A model generated the notes under the pieces. That model did no database searches, was not told where the DNA came from, and was given only the letters and a program-made list of their open reading frames with translations. A stretch of 64,000 nt of DNA from Patulibacter sp. SYSU D01012 (lineage in GTDB: Bacteria; Actinomycetota; Thermoleophilia; Solirubrobacterales; Solirubrobacteraceae): contig NZ_JAFMTB010000001.1 in NCBI RefSeq assembly GCF_017916475.1, forward strand, positions 124,001 to 188,000, written 5' to 3'. The translations under genes and the position numbers were made by a program. Positions 32,689 through 41,524 of this stretch are shown piece after piece; the stretch's first letter is position 1; every line of letters starts with the position of its first letter.

Positions 32689-33905
32689 CGGTCCTCCCGG
32701 GACCGTCGCTTCTTCTCCAGGCCGTCGCCGCGGTCGGCGACGATCCGCACGTCGACGCCGGGCAGCCGGCGGACGAGGCGCATGGGCAGGGGCTCGCGCA
32801 GGCGGCGCCAGCCGCGGGCGGGCGGCCCCGCGCCCAGGAAGACGTAGGTCGTGCCGCGGGTCGCGGCGACGCGCTCGGCGGCGTCCTCGATGGCGTCGTC
32901 CTCCTCGACGAGCAGCTCGACGCCGAGCGCAGCGGCCAGCCGGCGCACGCCGTCCAGCCGCCGGTCCTCGCCGGGCGTCCGCGCGTGGCCGGGGCGCTGG
33001 ACGTGCAGGGCGTCGAGCTTGGCGTGCAGCCGGCGGGAGGAGCGCCACGCGCGGCGCAGCACCCGCTGACCGCCGGGGCCGGCCGAGACGAGGACGAGCA
33101 GGCGCTCCTGCACCGCCTCGGCGACGTCGTCGGCCAGCCGTCGCTCGCCCGTCGCGCCGATCCCGGCGCGTTCGTCGACCGCCCGGCGCTCGTCGTCGTC
33201 GCGGCGGCGGACGGGGCGCGCCGAGCCGACCCGGCGGGCGCCGACCTCCTCGGCCGCCTGCAGCAGCGCGGTCTCGCGCAGCGCGGTCAGCCGCTCGATG
33301 CGGAAGAAGTTGTTCAGCGCCGCGGGGATGCGCTCCGGCGGGTAGATCTGCCCGTCGCGCAGCCGCTGCAGCAGCACCGCGGGCGGCAGGTCGATGACGA
33401 CGACGTCCTCGGCGTCGACGAGCACGCGGTCGGGCACCGTCTCGCGCACGCGCACCCCGGTCAGGCGCGCGACCTGGTCGTTGAGCGACTCGAGGTGCTG
33501 GACGTTGACGGTGGAGAGGACGTCGATGCCGGCGACCAGCGCGGTCTCGACGTCCTGCCAGCGCTTCTCGTGCTCCAGGCCCGGCGCGTTCGTGTGCGCG
33601 AGCTCGTCGATCATCGCCAGCGGCCGGCCGCCGCCCGCGTCGACCACGCGCCCGGCCCACGCGAGCAGGCCGGGCAGGTCGAGCTCGTCCTGCACCACGC
33701 TGCCGCGCGCGACGGTGCGGCGCGGCAGCGTCGGCAGGCCCTCGGCGCGCGCGGCGGTCTCCGCGCGGCCGTGGGTCTCGAGCAGCGCGACGACCGCCTC
33801 GCGCCCGCCGTCGCGGGCCCGGCGCAGGTCGTCCAGCGCCCGGTACGTCTTGCCGACGCCGGGCGCCATCCCCAGGTAGACGGTGTGGTGGCCGCGCGCG
33901 CTCAC
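32685..33905 (-). CDS. KdpD N-terminal sensor domain as a separate protein
   Basis: 406 aa. Residues 1-210 are the KdpD osmosensor domain (PF02702): Walker A-like GMAPGVGKTYRAL, MIDELAHTNAPG, EKRWQDVE, VNVQHLESLNDQVARLTG and IYPPERIPAALNNFFR. Residues 245-400 are a Usp-like domain (LLVLVSAGPGGQRVLRRAWR). Membrane segments and kinase domains are absent and found instead in the gene at 30618-32006. The GTG at 33905 starts 7 nt after the kdpB stop. It should bind nucleotide and pass its state to the kinase half by contact. Confidence 0.92.
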   Translation of the reverse strand: MSARGHHTVYLGMAPGVGKTYRALDDLRRARDGGREAVVALLETHGRAETAARAEGLPTLPRRTVARGSVVQDELDLPGLLAWAGRVVDAGGGRPLAMIDELAHTNAPGLEHEKRWQDVETALVAGIDVLSTVNVQHLESLNDQVARLTGVRVRETVPDRVLVDAEDVVVIDLPPAVLLQRLRDGQIYPPERIPAALNNFFRIERLTALRETALLQAAEEVGARRVGSARPVRRRDDDERRAVDERAGIGATGERRLADDVAEAVQERLLVLVSAGPGGQRVLRRAWRSSRRLHAKLDALHVQRPGHARTPGEDRRLDGVRRLAAALGVELLVEEDDAIEDAAERVAATRGTTYVFLGAGPPARGWRRLREPLPMRLVRRLPGVDVRIVADRGDGLEKKRRSREDR

Positions 33906-33912
33906 GGCACGG

Positions 33913-36009
33913 TCACGCCCCCAGGGCGTGCACGAGCAGGTCGATGAGCTTGATGCCCACGAACGGGGCGATCACGCCGCCCAGGCCGTAGATCAGCATG
34001 TTGCGCCGGAGCAGGGCGGTGGCGCCGACCGGCTTGTACGCCACGCCGCGCAGCGCGACGGGCACCAGCAGCGGGATCACCAGGGCGTTGAAGACGATCG
34101 CCGAGATGATCGCCGACTCGGGCGAGCCCAGGTCCATGACGTTGAGCTTGCCGAGCGGGCCCTCCGACCCGGAGGTGGCCCACACGCCGGCGAAGATGGC
34201 GGGCAGGATCGCGAAGTACTTCGCGATGTCGTTGGCGATCGAGAACGTCGTCAGCGCGCCGCGGGTGATGAGCAGCTGCTTGCCGACCTCGACGATCTCG
34301 ATGAGCTTCGTCGGGTTGGAGTCCAGGTCGACCATGTTCCCGGCCTCGCGCGCGGCCTGGGTGCCCGTGTTCATCGCCACGCCGACGTCGGCCTGGGCCA
34401 GCGCGGGCGCGTCGTTCGTGCCGTCGCCGGTCATCGCCACCAGGCGCCCGCCGGCCTGCTCCTCGCGGATCAGCTCGAGCTTGCGCTCCGGCGTCGCCTC
34501 GGCGAGGAAGTCGTCCACGCCGGCCTCCTCCGCGATCTTCGCGGCGGTCAGGCGGTTGTCGCCCGTGACCATCACGGTGCGGATGCCCATCGCCCGCAGG
34601 CGGTCGAAGCGCTCGCGCATGCCGTCCTTGACGACGTCCTCCAGGCCGATGACGCCGAGCAGCTGCTCGTCGCGGGCGACCGCCAGCGGCGTGCCGCCGT
34701 CGCGGGCGATGCGGTCGGCCTGCTCCGCCACCGCCGCGCGGACGCGGTCGAACTCGGCGTCGCCGGACGGCCGCTGCTCGTCCACCCAGCGCAGCACGGC
34801 GTCGCCGGCGCCCTTGCGCAGCCGGCGGCCGCCGGTGTCGACGCCGCTCATCCGCGTCTGCGCGGTGAACGGCACCCATTCCGCGTCGGGCAGCGCGTCG
34901 CGTGCGGGGCGGTCGCCGTCCGCGGCGCCGAAGCGCTCGTCCGCCAGCGCGACGATCGAGCGGCCCTCGGGCGTCTCGTCGGCCAGGGACGACAGGCGGG
35001 CGGCCTCGGCGAGCTCGCGCTCGTCGACGCCCGGCGCGGGCAGGAACGCCGTGGCGCGGCGGTTGCCGTGCGTGATCGTCCCCGTCTTGTCGAGCAGCAG
35101 GACGTCGACGTCGCCGGACGCCTCGACCGCGCGGCCCGACAGCGCCAGGACGTTGCGCCGCACCAGGCGGTTCATGCCGGCGATGCCGATGGCGGAGAGC
35201 AGCGCGCCGATCGTCGTGGGGATGAGGGCGACGAGCAGGGCGATCAGGGTGGCGATCGAGACCGTGGAGCCGGCGAAGCGCACGAACGGCGCCAGCGTGA
35301 CCGTGACGACGAGGAAGACGATCGTCAGGCCGGCCAGCAGGATGCCCAGCGCCACCTCGTTCGGGGTCTTGCGGCGCGCGGCGCCCTCGACCAGGCCGAT
35401 CATCCGGTCCAGGAACGACCCGCCGGGCTCCTGGGTGATCTCGACGAGGATCTCGTCGGACAGCACGCGCGTGCCGCCGGTGACGGCGCTGCGGTCGCCG
35501 CCGGCCTCGCGCACCACGGGCGCGGACTCGCCGGTGATGGCGGACTCGTCGACGGAGGCGATGCCCCGCACGACGGTGCCGTCGCCCGGGATGACCTCGC
35601 CGGCGGTGACGACGACCACGTCGCCGGGCCGCAGCTCGGCCGCGGGGACGTGCGAGCCGTCCTGCATCCGCGCCACCGTGTCGGTGCGCATCGCCCGCAG
35701 CGTGTCGGCCTGCGCCTTGCCGCGGCCCTCGGCGAGCGCCTCGGCCAGGTTGGCGAAGACGACGGTCAGCCACAGCCAGACCGTCACGACGAACGTGAAC
35801 CAGCCGGCCTGGCCGCCCTCGCCGCCGTCGACCTGGACGCCCAGGACCTGGAGCAGCCAGACGAGGGTGGTGATGACCGCGCCGACCTCGACGACGAGCA
35901 TCACCGGGTTGCGGACCTGCACGCGCGGGTCGAGCTTGCGCAGGCTGTCCAGCAGCGCGGGCCGCAGGACGTCGGGGGTCAGCAGGGACGCATCGGAGCG
36001 GGTGGTCAT
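33913..36009 (-). CDS. kdpB: Potassium-transporting ATPase subunit B
   Basis: 698 aa P-type ATPase. Visible motifs are TGES (159-162), the phosphorylated Asp307 in [31 protein letters not shown], the hinge [22 protein letters not shown], and the membrane region [17 protein letters not shown] and [18 protein letters not shown]. It hydrolyses ATP to drive K+ movement through KdpA. Its ATG overlaps the kdpC stop by 4 nt; in almost all bacteria kdpB precedes kdpC, so the order is reversed here. Length and motifs are otherwise standard. Confidence 0.98.
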   Translation of the reverse strand: MTTRSDASLLTPDVLRPALLDSLRKLDPRVQVRNPVMLVVEVGAVITTLVWLLQVLGVQVDGGEGGQAGWFTFVVTVWLWLTVVFANLAEALAEGRGKAQADTLRAMRTDTVARMQDGSHVPAAELRPGDVVVVTAGEVIPGDGTVVRGIASVDESAITGESAPVVREAGGDRSAVTGGTRVLSDEILVEITQEPGGSFLDRMIGLVEGAARRKTPNEVALGILLAGLTIVFLVVTVTLAPFVRFAGSTVSIATLIALLVALIPTTIGALLSAIGIAGMNRLVRRNVLALSGRAVEASGDVDVLLLDKTGTITHGNRRATAFLPAPGVDERELAEAARLSSLADETPEGRSIVALADERFGAADGDRPARDALPDAEWVPFTAQTRMSGVDTGGRRLRKGAGDAVLRWVDEQRPSGDAEFDRVRAAVAEQADRIARDGGTPLAVARDEQLLGVIGLEDVVKDGMRERFDRLRAMGIRTVMVTGDNRLTAAKIAEEAGVDDFLAEATPERKLELIREEQAGGRLVAMTGDGTNDAPALAQADVGVAMNTGTQAAREAGNMVDLDSNPTKLIEIVEVGKQLLITRGALTTFSIANDIAKYFAILPAIFAGVWATSGSEGPLGKLNVMDLGSPESAIISAIVFNALVIPLLVPVALRGVAYKPVGATALLRRNMLIYGLGGVIAPFVGIKLIDLLVHALGA

Positions 36010-36686
36010 CGCGCACCGCCGGAGGTCGAGGAGGACGCGCGGTCGAGCGCGAGGTTGAGGGCCAGGACGTTCACGCCCGGCTCGCCGAGGACGCCGAGGG
36101 CGCGGCCGTCGGTGGCGTCGTCGACGAGCTCCAGGACGCGGGCGTACGGCAGGCGGCGGGTCGCGGCGACGCGCCGCGCCTGGATCCACGCGTTGCGGCG
36201 CGAGATGTGGGGGTCCAGGCCGGACGCGGACGTCTGCACCGCGTCGGCGGGCACGCCGGCGACGGTCAGGTCGTGGTCGTAGGGCCGCTCGAGCGCCAGG
36301 TAGGCGTCGAGGTTGGCCTTCGTCGCGTCGCGGGTGTCGGCGCTGTTCGGGCCCAGGTTGGCGAAGGCCGTGGCGTTCGCGGCGTAGCCGGTGGCGGACG
36401 GGCGGGCCTGGAACAGGCGCGGGTCGGCCTGCAGCACGGGGTCGCCGTCGGCGTCCTCCTGCGGCTGTCCGTCGGCGCCCACGACGGGGCGCCGGCCGTC
36501 CTGGGCCAGCAGCTTCGAGCCGACGACCGTGCCGCCCCGCTCGACGAGCGAGCCACCGGCGCGGTCGGGCATCGCCACGGCCGACAGGCCGGTGACGAGC
36601 AGCGGGTAGGCGACGCCGAGGATCACGGTGAGCGCGACCACGGCGACGATCGACGACAGGAGGTCCCTGCGGAGTCGGGAGAGCAT
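36006..36686 (-). CDS. kdpC: Potassium-transporting ATPase subunit C
   Basis: 226 aa. A single N-terminal span ([25 protein letters not shown]) is followed by the extracytoplasmic domain with [57 protein letters not shown] and [14 protein letters not shown], all KdpC hallmarks. It stabilises the KdpA-KdpB complex. GGAGAC precedes the ATG at 36686. It lies between kdpA (14 nt away) and kdpB (4-nt overlap), not after kdpB as usual. At 226 residues it is slightly longer than typical (about 190-205), because of an acidic insert containing [13 protein letters not shown]. Confidence 0.97.
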   Translation of the reverse strand: MLSRLRRDLLSSIVAVVALTVILGVAYPLLVTGLSAVAMPDRAGGSLVERGGTVVGSKLLAQDGRRPVVGADGQPQEDADGDPVLQADPRLFQARPSATGYAANATAFANLGPNSADTRDATKANLDAYLALERPYDHDLTVAGVPADAVQTSASGLDPHISRRNAWIQARRVAATRRLPYARVLELVDDATDGRALGVLGEPGVNVLALNLALDRASSSTSGGAR

Positions 36687-36700
36687 CTGGGTCTCCGGGC

Positions 36701-38485
36701 CTAGTAGAGGTGGCCGGTCAGGGCCTGCACGACGGGGCCGAGCAGGAACGCCGGGAAGAACGTCAGCGCGCCGATCAGGACGATCACGCCGATGAGGAGG
36801 ACGACGAACGTCGGGCTGTCCGTGCGCAGCGTGCCGGGCCCGGACGGGACGACCTTCTTCCGCGCGAGGGAGCCCGCGATCGCCAGGACGATCACGATCG
36901 GGAAGAAGCGCACGAAGAGCATCGAGCCCCCGCCGAGGAGGTCGGCGAACGTGATGCCGAACGCGCCGTCGTTCGTGCCGTTCGGCTGGACGTAGCCCGT
37001 GTAGCCGGCGAACGCCGAGCCGTTGTTGTTGCCCTGCGACAGGTAGGCGTAGAACGTCTCGGAGAAGCTCTGCGGGCCGCTGGCGAAGAGCGAGACCTTG
37101 CCGTGGCCCGTCGCGACGCCCAGCGCGGTCGTCGCCAGGACGGTCAGCGGCATGTACAGCGCGCCGAGCGTCGCGAGCTTGATCTCGCGCGCCTCGATCT
37201 TCTTGCCGAGCAGCTCGGGCGTGCGGCCGACCATCAGCCCGCCGACGAAGACGGCCAGGATGACGAAGAGCAGCATCCCGTACAGGCCGGATCCGACGCC
37301 GCCGAAGATCACCTCGCTCGACGCCAGGCCGATCATCGGCATGAGCGAGCCGAGGCCGGTCAGGGACTCCATCGCGCCGTTGACCGCGCCGGTCGACGTG
37401 GATGTCGTGACGGTGCCGAACAGCGCGGTCCCGGCGACGCCGAAGCGCTGCTCCTTGCCCTCCAGGTTGCCGTTGCCCGCGCCGCTGACCGCGTCGGTCG
37501 TCAGGCCGAGCGCGTGCTGGACGGGGGTGCCGTGCTGCTCGGCGAGCGTGCCGACGACGGCGAGGGCGAGGAAGAGCACGCCCATCGTGGCGAAGATCGC
37601 CCAGCCCTGGCGGCGGGAGCCGACCATGCGGCCGTAGGTGTTCGTCAGCGCCGCGGGGATGGCGAGGACGAGCAGCATCTCGACCAGGTTGGAGAGCGCC
37701 GTGGCGTTCTCGAACGGCATGGCGGAGTTGACGTTGAAGAAGCCGCCGCCGTTCGTGCCGAGCAGCTTGATGGCCTCCTGCGAGGCGACCGGGCCGCGGA
37801 CGATCGTCTGCGTGGCGCCCGTGAGCGTCGTCGCGTCGATCGGGCCGCCGAGGGTCTGGACGACGCCCTGGGTGACGAGCACGAGCGCGCCGATCAGCGC
37901 GATCGGCAGCAGCACGTAGAGCAGCGCGCGCACCAGGTCGTTCCAGAAGTTGCCGATCAGCGCCGGGCCGGCCTTCGGGTCGCCGGTGCCGCGCGCCGCG
38001 ATGCCGCGGATCAGCGCGATGGCGACGACGATGCCGACGGCCGCCGAGACGAAGTTCTGGACGGCCAGGCCGGCCATCTGGCTGAAGTACGAGAGGGTCG
38101 TCTCGCCGGCGTAGTACTGCCAGTTCGTGTTCGTGACGAACGACGAGGCGGTGTTGAAGGACAGGTCCCACGTGCCCGACGCGAGGTCGAGCGGGTTCCA
38201 CGGGTGCAGGCCCTGGGTGCGCAGGATCAGGTAGAGCCCCAGCCAGGAGACGAAGGAGAAGAGCAGCAGGCTCTTCGCGTAGGCCTTCCAGGTCTGCCCG
38301 GCGGGCTGGCCGTCGGCGTCGCGGCCGACGCGCAGCCCGCGCAGCAGGACGCGCTCGAGCGGACCGACGACGGGGGTCAGCAGCACGCGGCGGCCGGTGA
38401 AGACCCGCGCCATGTAGCCGCCGAGGACGGGGGTGACCGCGATCGTCAGGGCGACGAGCACGAGCAGCTGGACGATGCCCGGCAT
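36701..38485 (-). CDS. kdpA: Potassium-transporting ATPase subunit A
   Basis: 594 aa, about ten spans. The four pore loops of the superfamily of K+ transporters are visible: [51 protein letters not shown] and [14 protein letters not shown]. KdpA binds and conducts K+ in the Kdp complex. GGAGAGGAG stands upstream of the ATG at 38485, within the end of kdpF, and the two genes abut. Slightly longer than the E. coli protein (557 aa), mostly in the N-terminal loop with [16 protein letters not shown]. Confidence 0.98.
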   Translation of the reverse strand: MPGIVQLLVLVALTIAVTPVLGGYMARVFTGRRVLLTPVVGPLERVLLRGLRVGRDADGQPAGQTWKAYAKSLLLFSFVSWLGLYLILRTQGLHPWNPLDLASGTWDLSFNTASSFVTNTNWQYYAGETTLSYFSQMAGLAVQNFVSAAVGIVVAIALIRGIAARGTGDPKAGPALIGNFWNDLVRALLYVLLPIALIGALVLVTQGVVQTLGGPIDATTLTGATQTIVRGPVASQEAIKLLGTNGGGFFNVNSAMPFENATALSNLVEMLLVLAIPAALTNTYGRMVGSRRQGWAIFATMGVLFLALAVVGTLAEQHGTPVQHALGLTTDAVSGAGNGNLEGKEQRFGVAGTALFGTVTTSTSTGAVNGAMESLTGLGSLMPMIGLASSEVIFGGVGSGLYGMLLFVILAVFVGGLMVGRTPELLGKKIEAREIKLATLGALYMPLTVLATTALGVATGHGKVSLFASGPQSFSETFYAYLSQGNNNGSAFAGYTGYVQPNGTNDGAFGITFADLLGGGSMLFVRFFPIVIVLAIAGSLARKKVVPSGPGTLRTDSPTFVVLLIGVIVLIGALTFFPAFLLGPVVQALTGHLY

Positions 38486-38575
38486 CTACAGCTCCTCTCC
38501 GCGGACGAGGGCGTACAGGAGGTAGGCGAGCAGGACGGCGGCGACGACCAGCGCGAGTGATTCCGCGACGGTCAT
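38486..38575 (-). CDS. kdpF: KdpF small membrane subunit
   Basis: 29 aa: MTVAESLALVVAAVLLAYLL, then YALVRGEEL. One span followed by a short polar tail is the KdpF pattern, and its position directly before kdpA confirms the call. KdpF stabilises the complex. It abuts kdpA and overlaps a 26-codon frame upstream by 4 nt (ATGA). Confidence 0.88.
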   Translation of the reverse strand: MTVAESLALVVAAVLLAYLLYALVRGEEL

Positions 38576-38652
38576 GCCTTGTCCAGCCCGTCGACGAGCA
38601 GGAGCATCGCGGCGAAGAACGCGCCCGCGAGGCCGATGGCGATCAGGTCCAT
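38572..38652 (-). CDS. 26-aa membrane peptide opening the kdp operon
   Basis: MDLIAIGLAGAFFAAMLLLV, then DGLDKA: one hydrophobic span with a short charged tail. GAAGG lies close before its ATG at 38652, and its stop overlaps the kdpF start (ATGA). Comparable tiny frames precede kdpF in some other bacteria without a named role. It is the first coding frame of the kdp operon, so it may be a coupling leader or a second KdpF-like subunit. Confidence 0.6.
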   Translation of the reverse strand: MDLIAIGLAGAFFAAMLLLVDGLDKA

Positions 38653-38706
38653 GCCTTCACGGTGCGCCCCGGGCCGCCGAGGCCGTGTGGGGCTTCTCGA
38701 TGGCGG

Positions 38707-38724
38707 CATCAAGAAGGTGTGAAG
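38707..38724 (-). promoter_or_regulatory. Possible KdpE binding site
   Basis: On the minus strand CTTCACACCTTCTTGATG lies about 55 nt upstream of the first kdp frame. It has the direct-repeat look of OmpR-class sites and an AT content well above its surroundings. The assignment rests on position and appearance only. Confidence 0.3.
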
Positions 38725-38760
38725 GCGCGTACGGCGGCACGGAGCGGGTACGGAGCGGGC

Positions 38761-39666
38761 ATGGCCGCCAAGACCCCCGCGGAGATCGCCGCGACCGCCG
38801 CCGAGCGGGGGGCCGAGAAGGCCGCGCTGCCGGCGAGCAAGCTGCTCGTCGGCGGCTTCCTCGCCGGCGCCTACATCGCGTTCGCCGGCATGCTGGCGAT
38901 CACCGTCTCAGCGGGCCTGGACCCGAAGATCTGGGGCACGCTGCCGACGTTCTTCACGGGCGCCGTCTTCTCGCTCGGCCTGATCCTGGTGATCATCGCC
39001 GGGTCCGAGCTGCTGACGGGCAACATGGCGCTCGTGCCGATCGCGGCCCTGGCGCGGCGGGTGGGCGTGGGCCGCGTGGCGTTCAACTTCGCCTTCGTGG
39101 CCGTCGGCAACCTGCTCGGGTCGCTGTTCGTCGCCTACTTCCTGGCGGTGAAGAGCGGCGTGCTGACCGCCGAGCTGCCCCTCGCCCGCCTCGACGGCAT
39201 CGCCACCGCGAAGGGCGTCACCGAGGGCGGCGGCCAGATCTTCCTGCGCGCGCTCGGCTGCAACTGGCTCGTCTGCCTGGCGGTCTGGATGGCCCTGGCG
39301 GCCGACGACGTCGGCGGCAAGATCCTGGCGATCTTCTTCCCGATCATGGGCTTCGTCGCCATGGGCTTCGACCACGTCGTCGCGAACATGTTCTTCCTGC
39401 CCGCGGCGATCTTCGCGGGCGTCGACGGCGTGTCCTGGTGGGACACGATCCACAACTGGATCTTCGCCTTCCTCGGCAACCTCGTCGGCGGCGCGGTCTT
39501 CGTGGCCGGCGCCTACTGGTTCCTGCACCTGCGCGGCCGCGACCCGCAGGCGACGGCCGTCGCCGCGGGCCACCCGGACGCCCCGCCGGGCCGGGCGGGC
39601 GGCCCGGACGCGGCCCGTCGCCCGCCGGAGACGGACCCGGCGGCGCGGATCGAGCCGTCGGCGTAG
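38761..39666 (+). CDS. Formate/nitrite transporter family protein
   Basis: 301 aa, FNT family (PF01226) with six spans. Landmarks are KLLVGGFLAGAYIAFAGML, ELLTGNMALVPIA (the family's signature near the pore), FVAVGNLLGSLFVAYFLA, LRALGCNWLVCLAVWMALA and FDHVVANMFFLPAAIFAG; His in the last motif is the conserved central residue. It exports or imports small monovalent anions such as formate, nitrite or hydrosulfide. A Pro/Ala/Asp-rich tail of about 40 residues follows the last span. GGAG stands 6 nt before the ATG. It is divergent from the kdp operon. Substrate cannot be decided from sequence. Confidence 0.93.
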   Translation: MAAKTPAEIAATAAERGAEKAALPASKLLVGGFLAGAYIAFAGMLAITVSAGLDPKIWGTLPTFFTGAVFSLGLILVIIAGSELLTGNMALVPIAALARRVGVGRVAFNFAFVAVGNLLGSLFVAYFLAVKSGVLTAELPLARLDGIATAKGVTEGGGQIFLRALGCNWLVCLAVWMALAADDVGGKILAIFFPIMGFVAMGFDHVVANMFFLPAAIFAGVDGVSWWDTIHNWIFAFLGNLVGGAVFVAGAYWFLHLRGRDPQATAVAAGHPDAPPGRAGGPDAARRPPETDPAARIEPSA

Positions 39667-39999
39667 GGACGCGGGCGCGGCGGCGCGGGCGGGCGCGGCG
39701 GCGCGGGCGGGCGCGGCGGCGCGGGCGGGCGCGGCGGCGCGGGCGAGTGGACCCGCGGCTCAGGGGGCGACGGCGGCGACGCGGACAGGCCGCACGGCGC
39801 GGGCAGGCGCGGGCAGGCGCGGGCGGGCGCGGGCGGGGGCGGACAGGGGCGGACAGGCATGGGTCGCCCCCCGGCCGATATGCGCGCGTGTCATCACCGA
39901 TCACACGCCGGAATATCGCCCTGCGCGGCACCCGTGGGGACGGACCGCCGCCGCTCCGTCCCCGCCGTGCCCGGCCCCGGCGCCGCCCGCCGCCCGCCG
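39667..39999. repeat. Convergent gap with 18-bp and 10-bp tandem repeats
   Basis: No gene is seen. Four copies of an 18-bp unit beginning GGGCGCGGCGGCGC start at 39673, 39691, 39709 and 39727. From about 39796 to 39859 a 10-bp unit (GCGCGGGCAG and variants) repeats about six times. The gap separates the convergent FNT and flippase genes. Confidence 0.85.
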
Positions 40000-41478
40000 T
40001 CAGCGCCGGCGCCGGCGCGCCACCGCGCCGGCCAGCGCCCGCGCTTCGGCCGGCCGCACGGCCCCGCAGGCCAGCAGGACGACGGGCAGGGCCAGCGCGG
40101 CGACGATGCGCAGGATCCAGCCCTCCGCGCCGCCGGCCGGGACGACCCAGTCGATCCCCACGGCGTAGACGGCGAGGACGACGGCCGTCGCCGCCAGGCG
40201 CGGCCACTCGAAGGGGACGGCCATCAGGCGGCGGGTGCGCAGGTGCGACGCGCCGAGGGCGACGACGTAGGCCGCCACCAGGGCGATCGCCGCGCCGGTC
40301 GCGCCGTACGGCGGCACGAGCACCCACAGCGCGAGCACGTTCACGGCCAGCCCGAGCAGCGCGGCCGGCAGCGTGCGGCCCGTCGCGTGCTGCCGCCCCG
40401 CGATCGTGGTGAAGACCCAGGTCAGCCCCCACAGCGCCCAGCCGAGCGCCAGCCACGGGAGGGCGCCCGCGGCGGCGGCGTACCGCTCGTTGGTCAGGAC
40501 GTCGACGATCTGGTGCCGCAGCAGCACCAGGGCGGCGACCGCCGTGCCGAGCACCACGACGTAGGCGCGCACCACCAGCGCGTAGGCGCGCGGCGCCTCC
40601 TCCTCGCTCAGGTCGTACGCCAGCGGCGGCCACGCCGCCTGGAACGCCCGCGCGACGACGATCACGAGCGTCGCCAGCTTCACCGCCGCGGAGTAGACGC
40701 CGGTCGCGTCCAGGCCGTCCCCCGCCGCGTGCGTCAGCCACGTCCGGTCCACGACGTTGAGCAGGAACACCGCGACCTCGGGCGGCACGGTCGGCAGGCC
40801 GAAGCGGAGCAGCGGCCGCAGCGGGGTCGGCGGAGCGTCGCGGCCGCCGGCGAAGACGTCGCGCTGCATCCACCAGACGCCGAGGAGCACGGCGGTCGAC
40901 GCCAGGTAGTTGCCCAGCAGGTAGCCCGTCGTGCCGCCGTCGAGGACCACGACGAGCAGCACCGTCGTCGTGACGGTCAGGACGACGTTGGACAGCGACG
41001 CCAGCAGGTACGTCCGCCGCCGCTCCTGCGCCCGCAGCAACGCGTTGGCGACCTCCAGGTTGGTGAACGCCCACACCCCCACCGCCGCGGCCCGCAGCGC
41101 GTCGGTGCGCTCGTCCGCGGGCAGCTCGTCCCCCAGCAGCGCCCGCGAGAGCGGTCCCGCGAGGAGGACCGCCAGGACGCCGAGCGCGGTCGACGCGGCC
41201 AGCACCACGGCCGTCACGCGCCGCGCCAGGCGCGCCCGTCGGGCCGCGTCGCCGTCCAGGAACCAGTGCCGCAGCAGCGCCTCCTGCAGCCCCGCGCGCA
41301 GCACGATGGAGACGAGGATGATCCACGTCAGCAGGTTCTCGGCCGCGCCCAGCTCGGCCCGGCCGAGGTGGTGCGTGTACAGCGGCAGGGTGACGAGCGC
41401 CAGGACGCCCGCGAGCAGGCTGGAGGACTGGTACGCCAGGCCGGACGCCGCCAGGCGACGGAGGGGGTGCGCCGCCAT
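40000..41478 (-). CDS. Polysaccharide flippase (MATE/Wzx-type, 12-14 spans)
   Basis: 492 aa, strongly hydrophobic. The N terminus LAYQSSSLLAGVLALVTLPLYTHHLG and LGAAENLLTWIILVSIVLRAG are typical of polysaccharide biosynthesis (PF01943/PF13440) exporters; later blocks include WLTHAAGDGLDATGVYSAAVKL and AFQAAWPPLAYDLS. Such proteins flip lipid-linked sugar units across the membrane. The ATG at 41478 is chosen because the membrane segment begins soon after and TACGAT lies 9 nt upstream. It is divergent from a glycosyltransferase-like gene, and their promoters overlap. Confidence 0.9.
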   Translation of the reverse strand: MAAHPLRRLAASGLAYQSSSLLAGVLALVTLPLYTHHLGRAELGAAENLLTWIILVSIVLRAGLQEALLRHWFLDGDAARRARLARRVTAVVLAASTALGVLAVLLAGPLSRALLGDELPADERTDALRAAAVGVWAFTNLEVANALLRAQERRRTYLLASLSNVVLTVTTTVLLVVVLDGGTTGYLLGNYLASTAVLLGVWWMQRDVFAGGRDAPPTPLRPLLRFGLPTVPPEVAVFLLNVVDRTWLTHAAGDGLDATGVYSAAVKLATLVIVVARAFQAAWPPLAYDLSEEEAPRAYALVVRAYVVVLGTAVAALVLLRHQIVDVLTNERYAAAAGALPWLALGWALWGLTWVFTTIAGRQHATGRTLPAALLGLAVNVLALWVLVPPYGATGAAIALVAAYVVALGASHLRTRRLMAVPFEWPRLAATAVVLAVYAVGIDWVVPAGGAEGWILRIVAALALPVVLLACGAVRPAEARALAGAVARRRRR

Positions 41479-41487
41479 CGGGACGGG

Positions 41488-41517
41488 ATCGTAGTCCCGC
41501 GTACCGTCGCGTAGCCT
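41488..41517. promoter_or_regulatory. Overlapping divergent leaderless promoters
   Basis: TACGAT (minus, 41488-41493) serves the flippase ATG at 41478, and TAGCCT (plus, 41512-41517) serves the GTG at 41525. The start codons are 46 nt apart. With a 17-bp spacer, the -35 position of each promoter falls on the -10 box of the other, so only one direction could be occupied at a time. Confidence 0.5.
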
Positions 41518-41524
41518 CCCGCGG

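Noticed and set aside
36006-38201. A long minus-strand frame that seems to fuse a kdpA-overlapping segment with kdpC
   Set aside because: The upstream half is kdpA in the wrong frame. kdpC has its own ATG at 36686 with a ribosome site.
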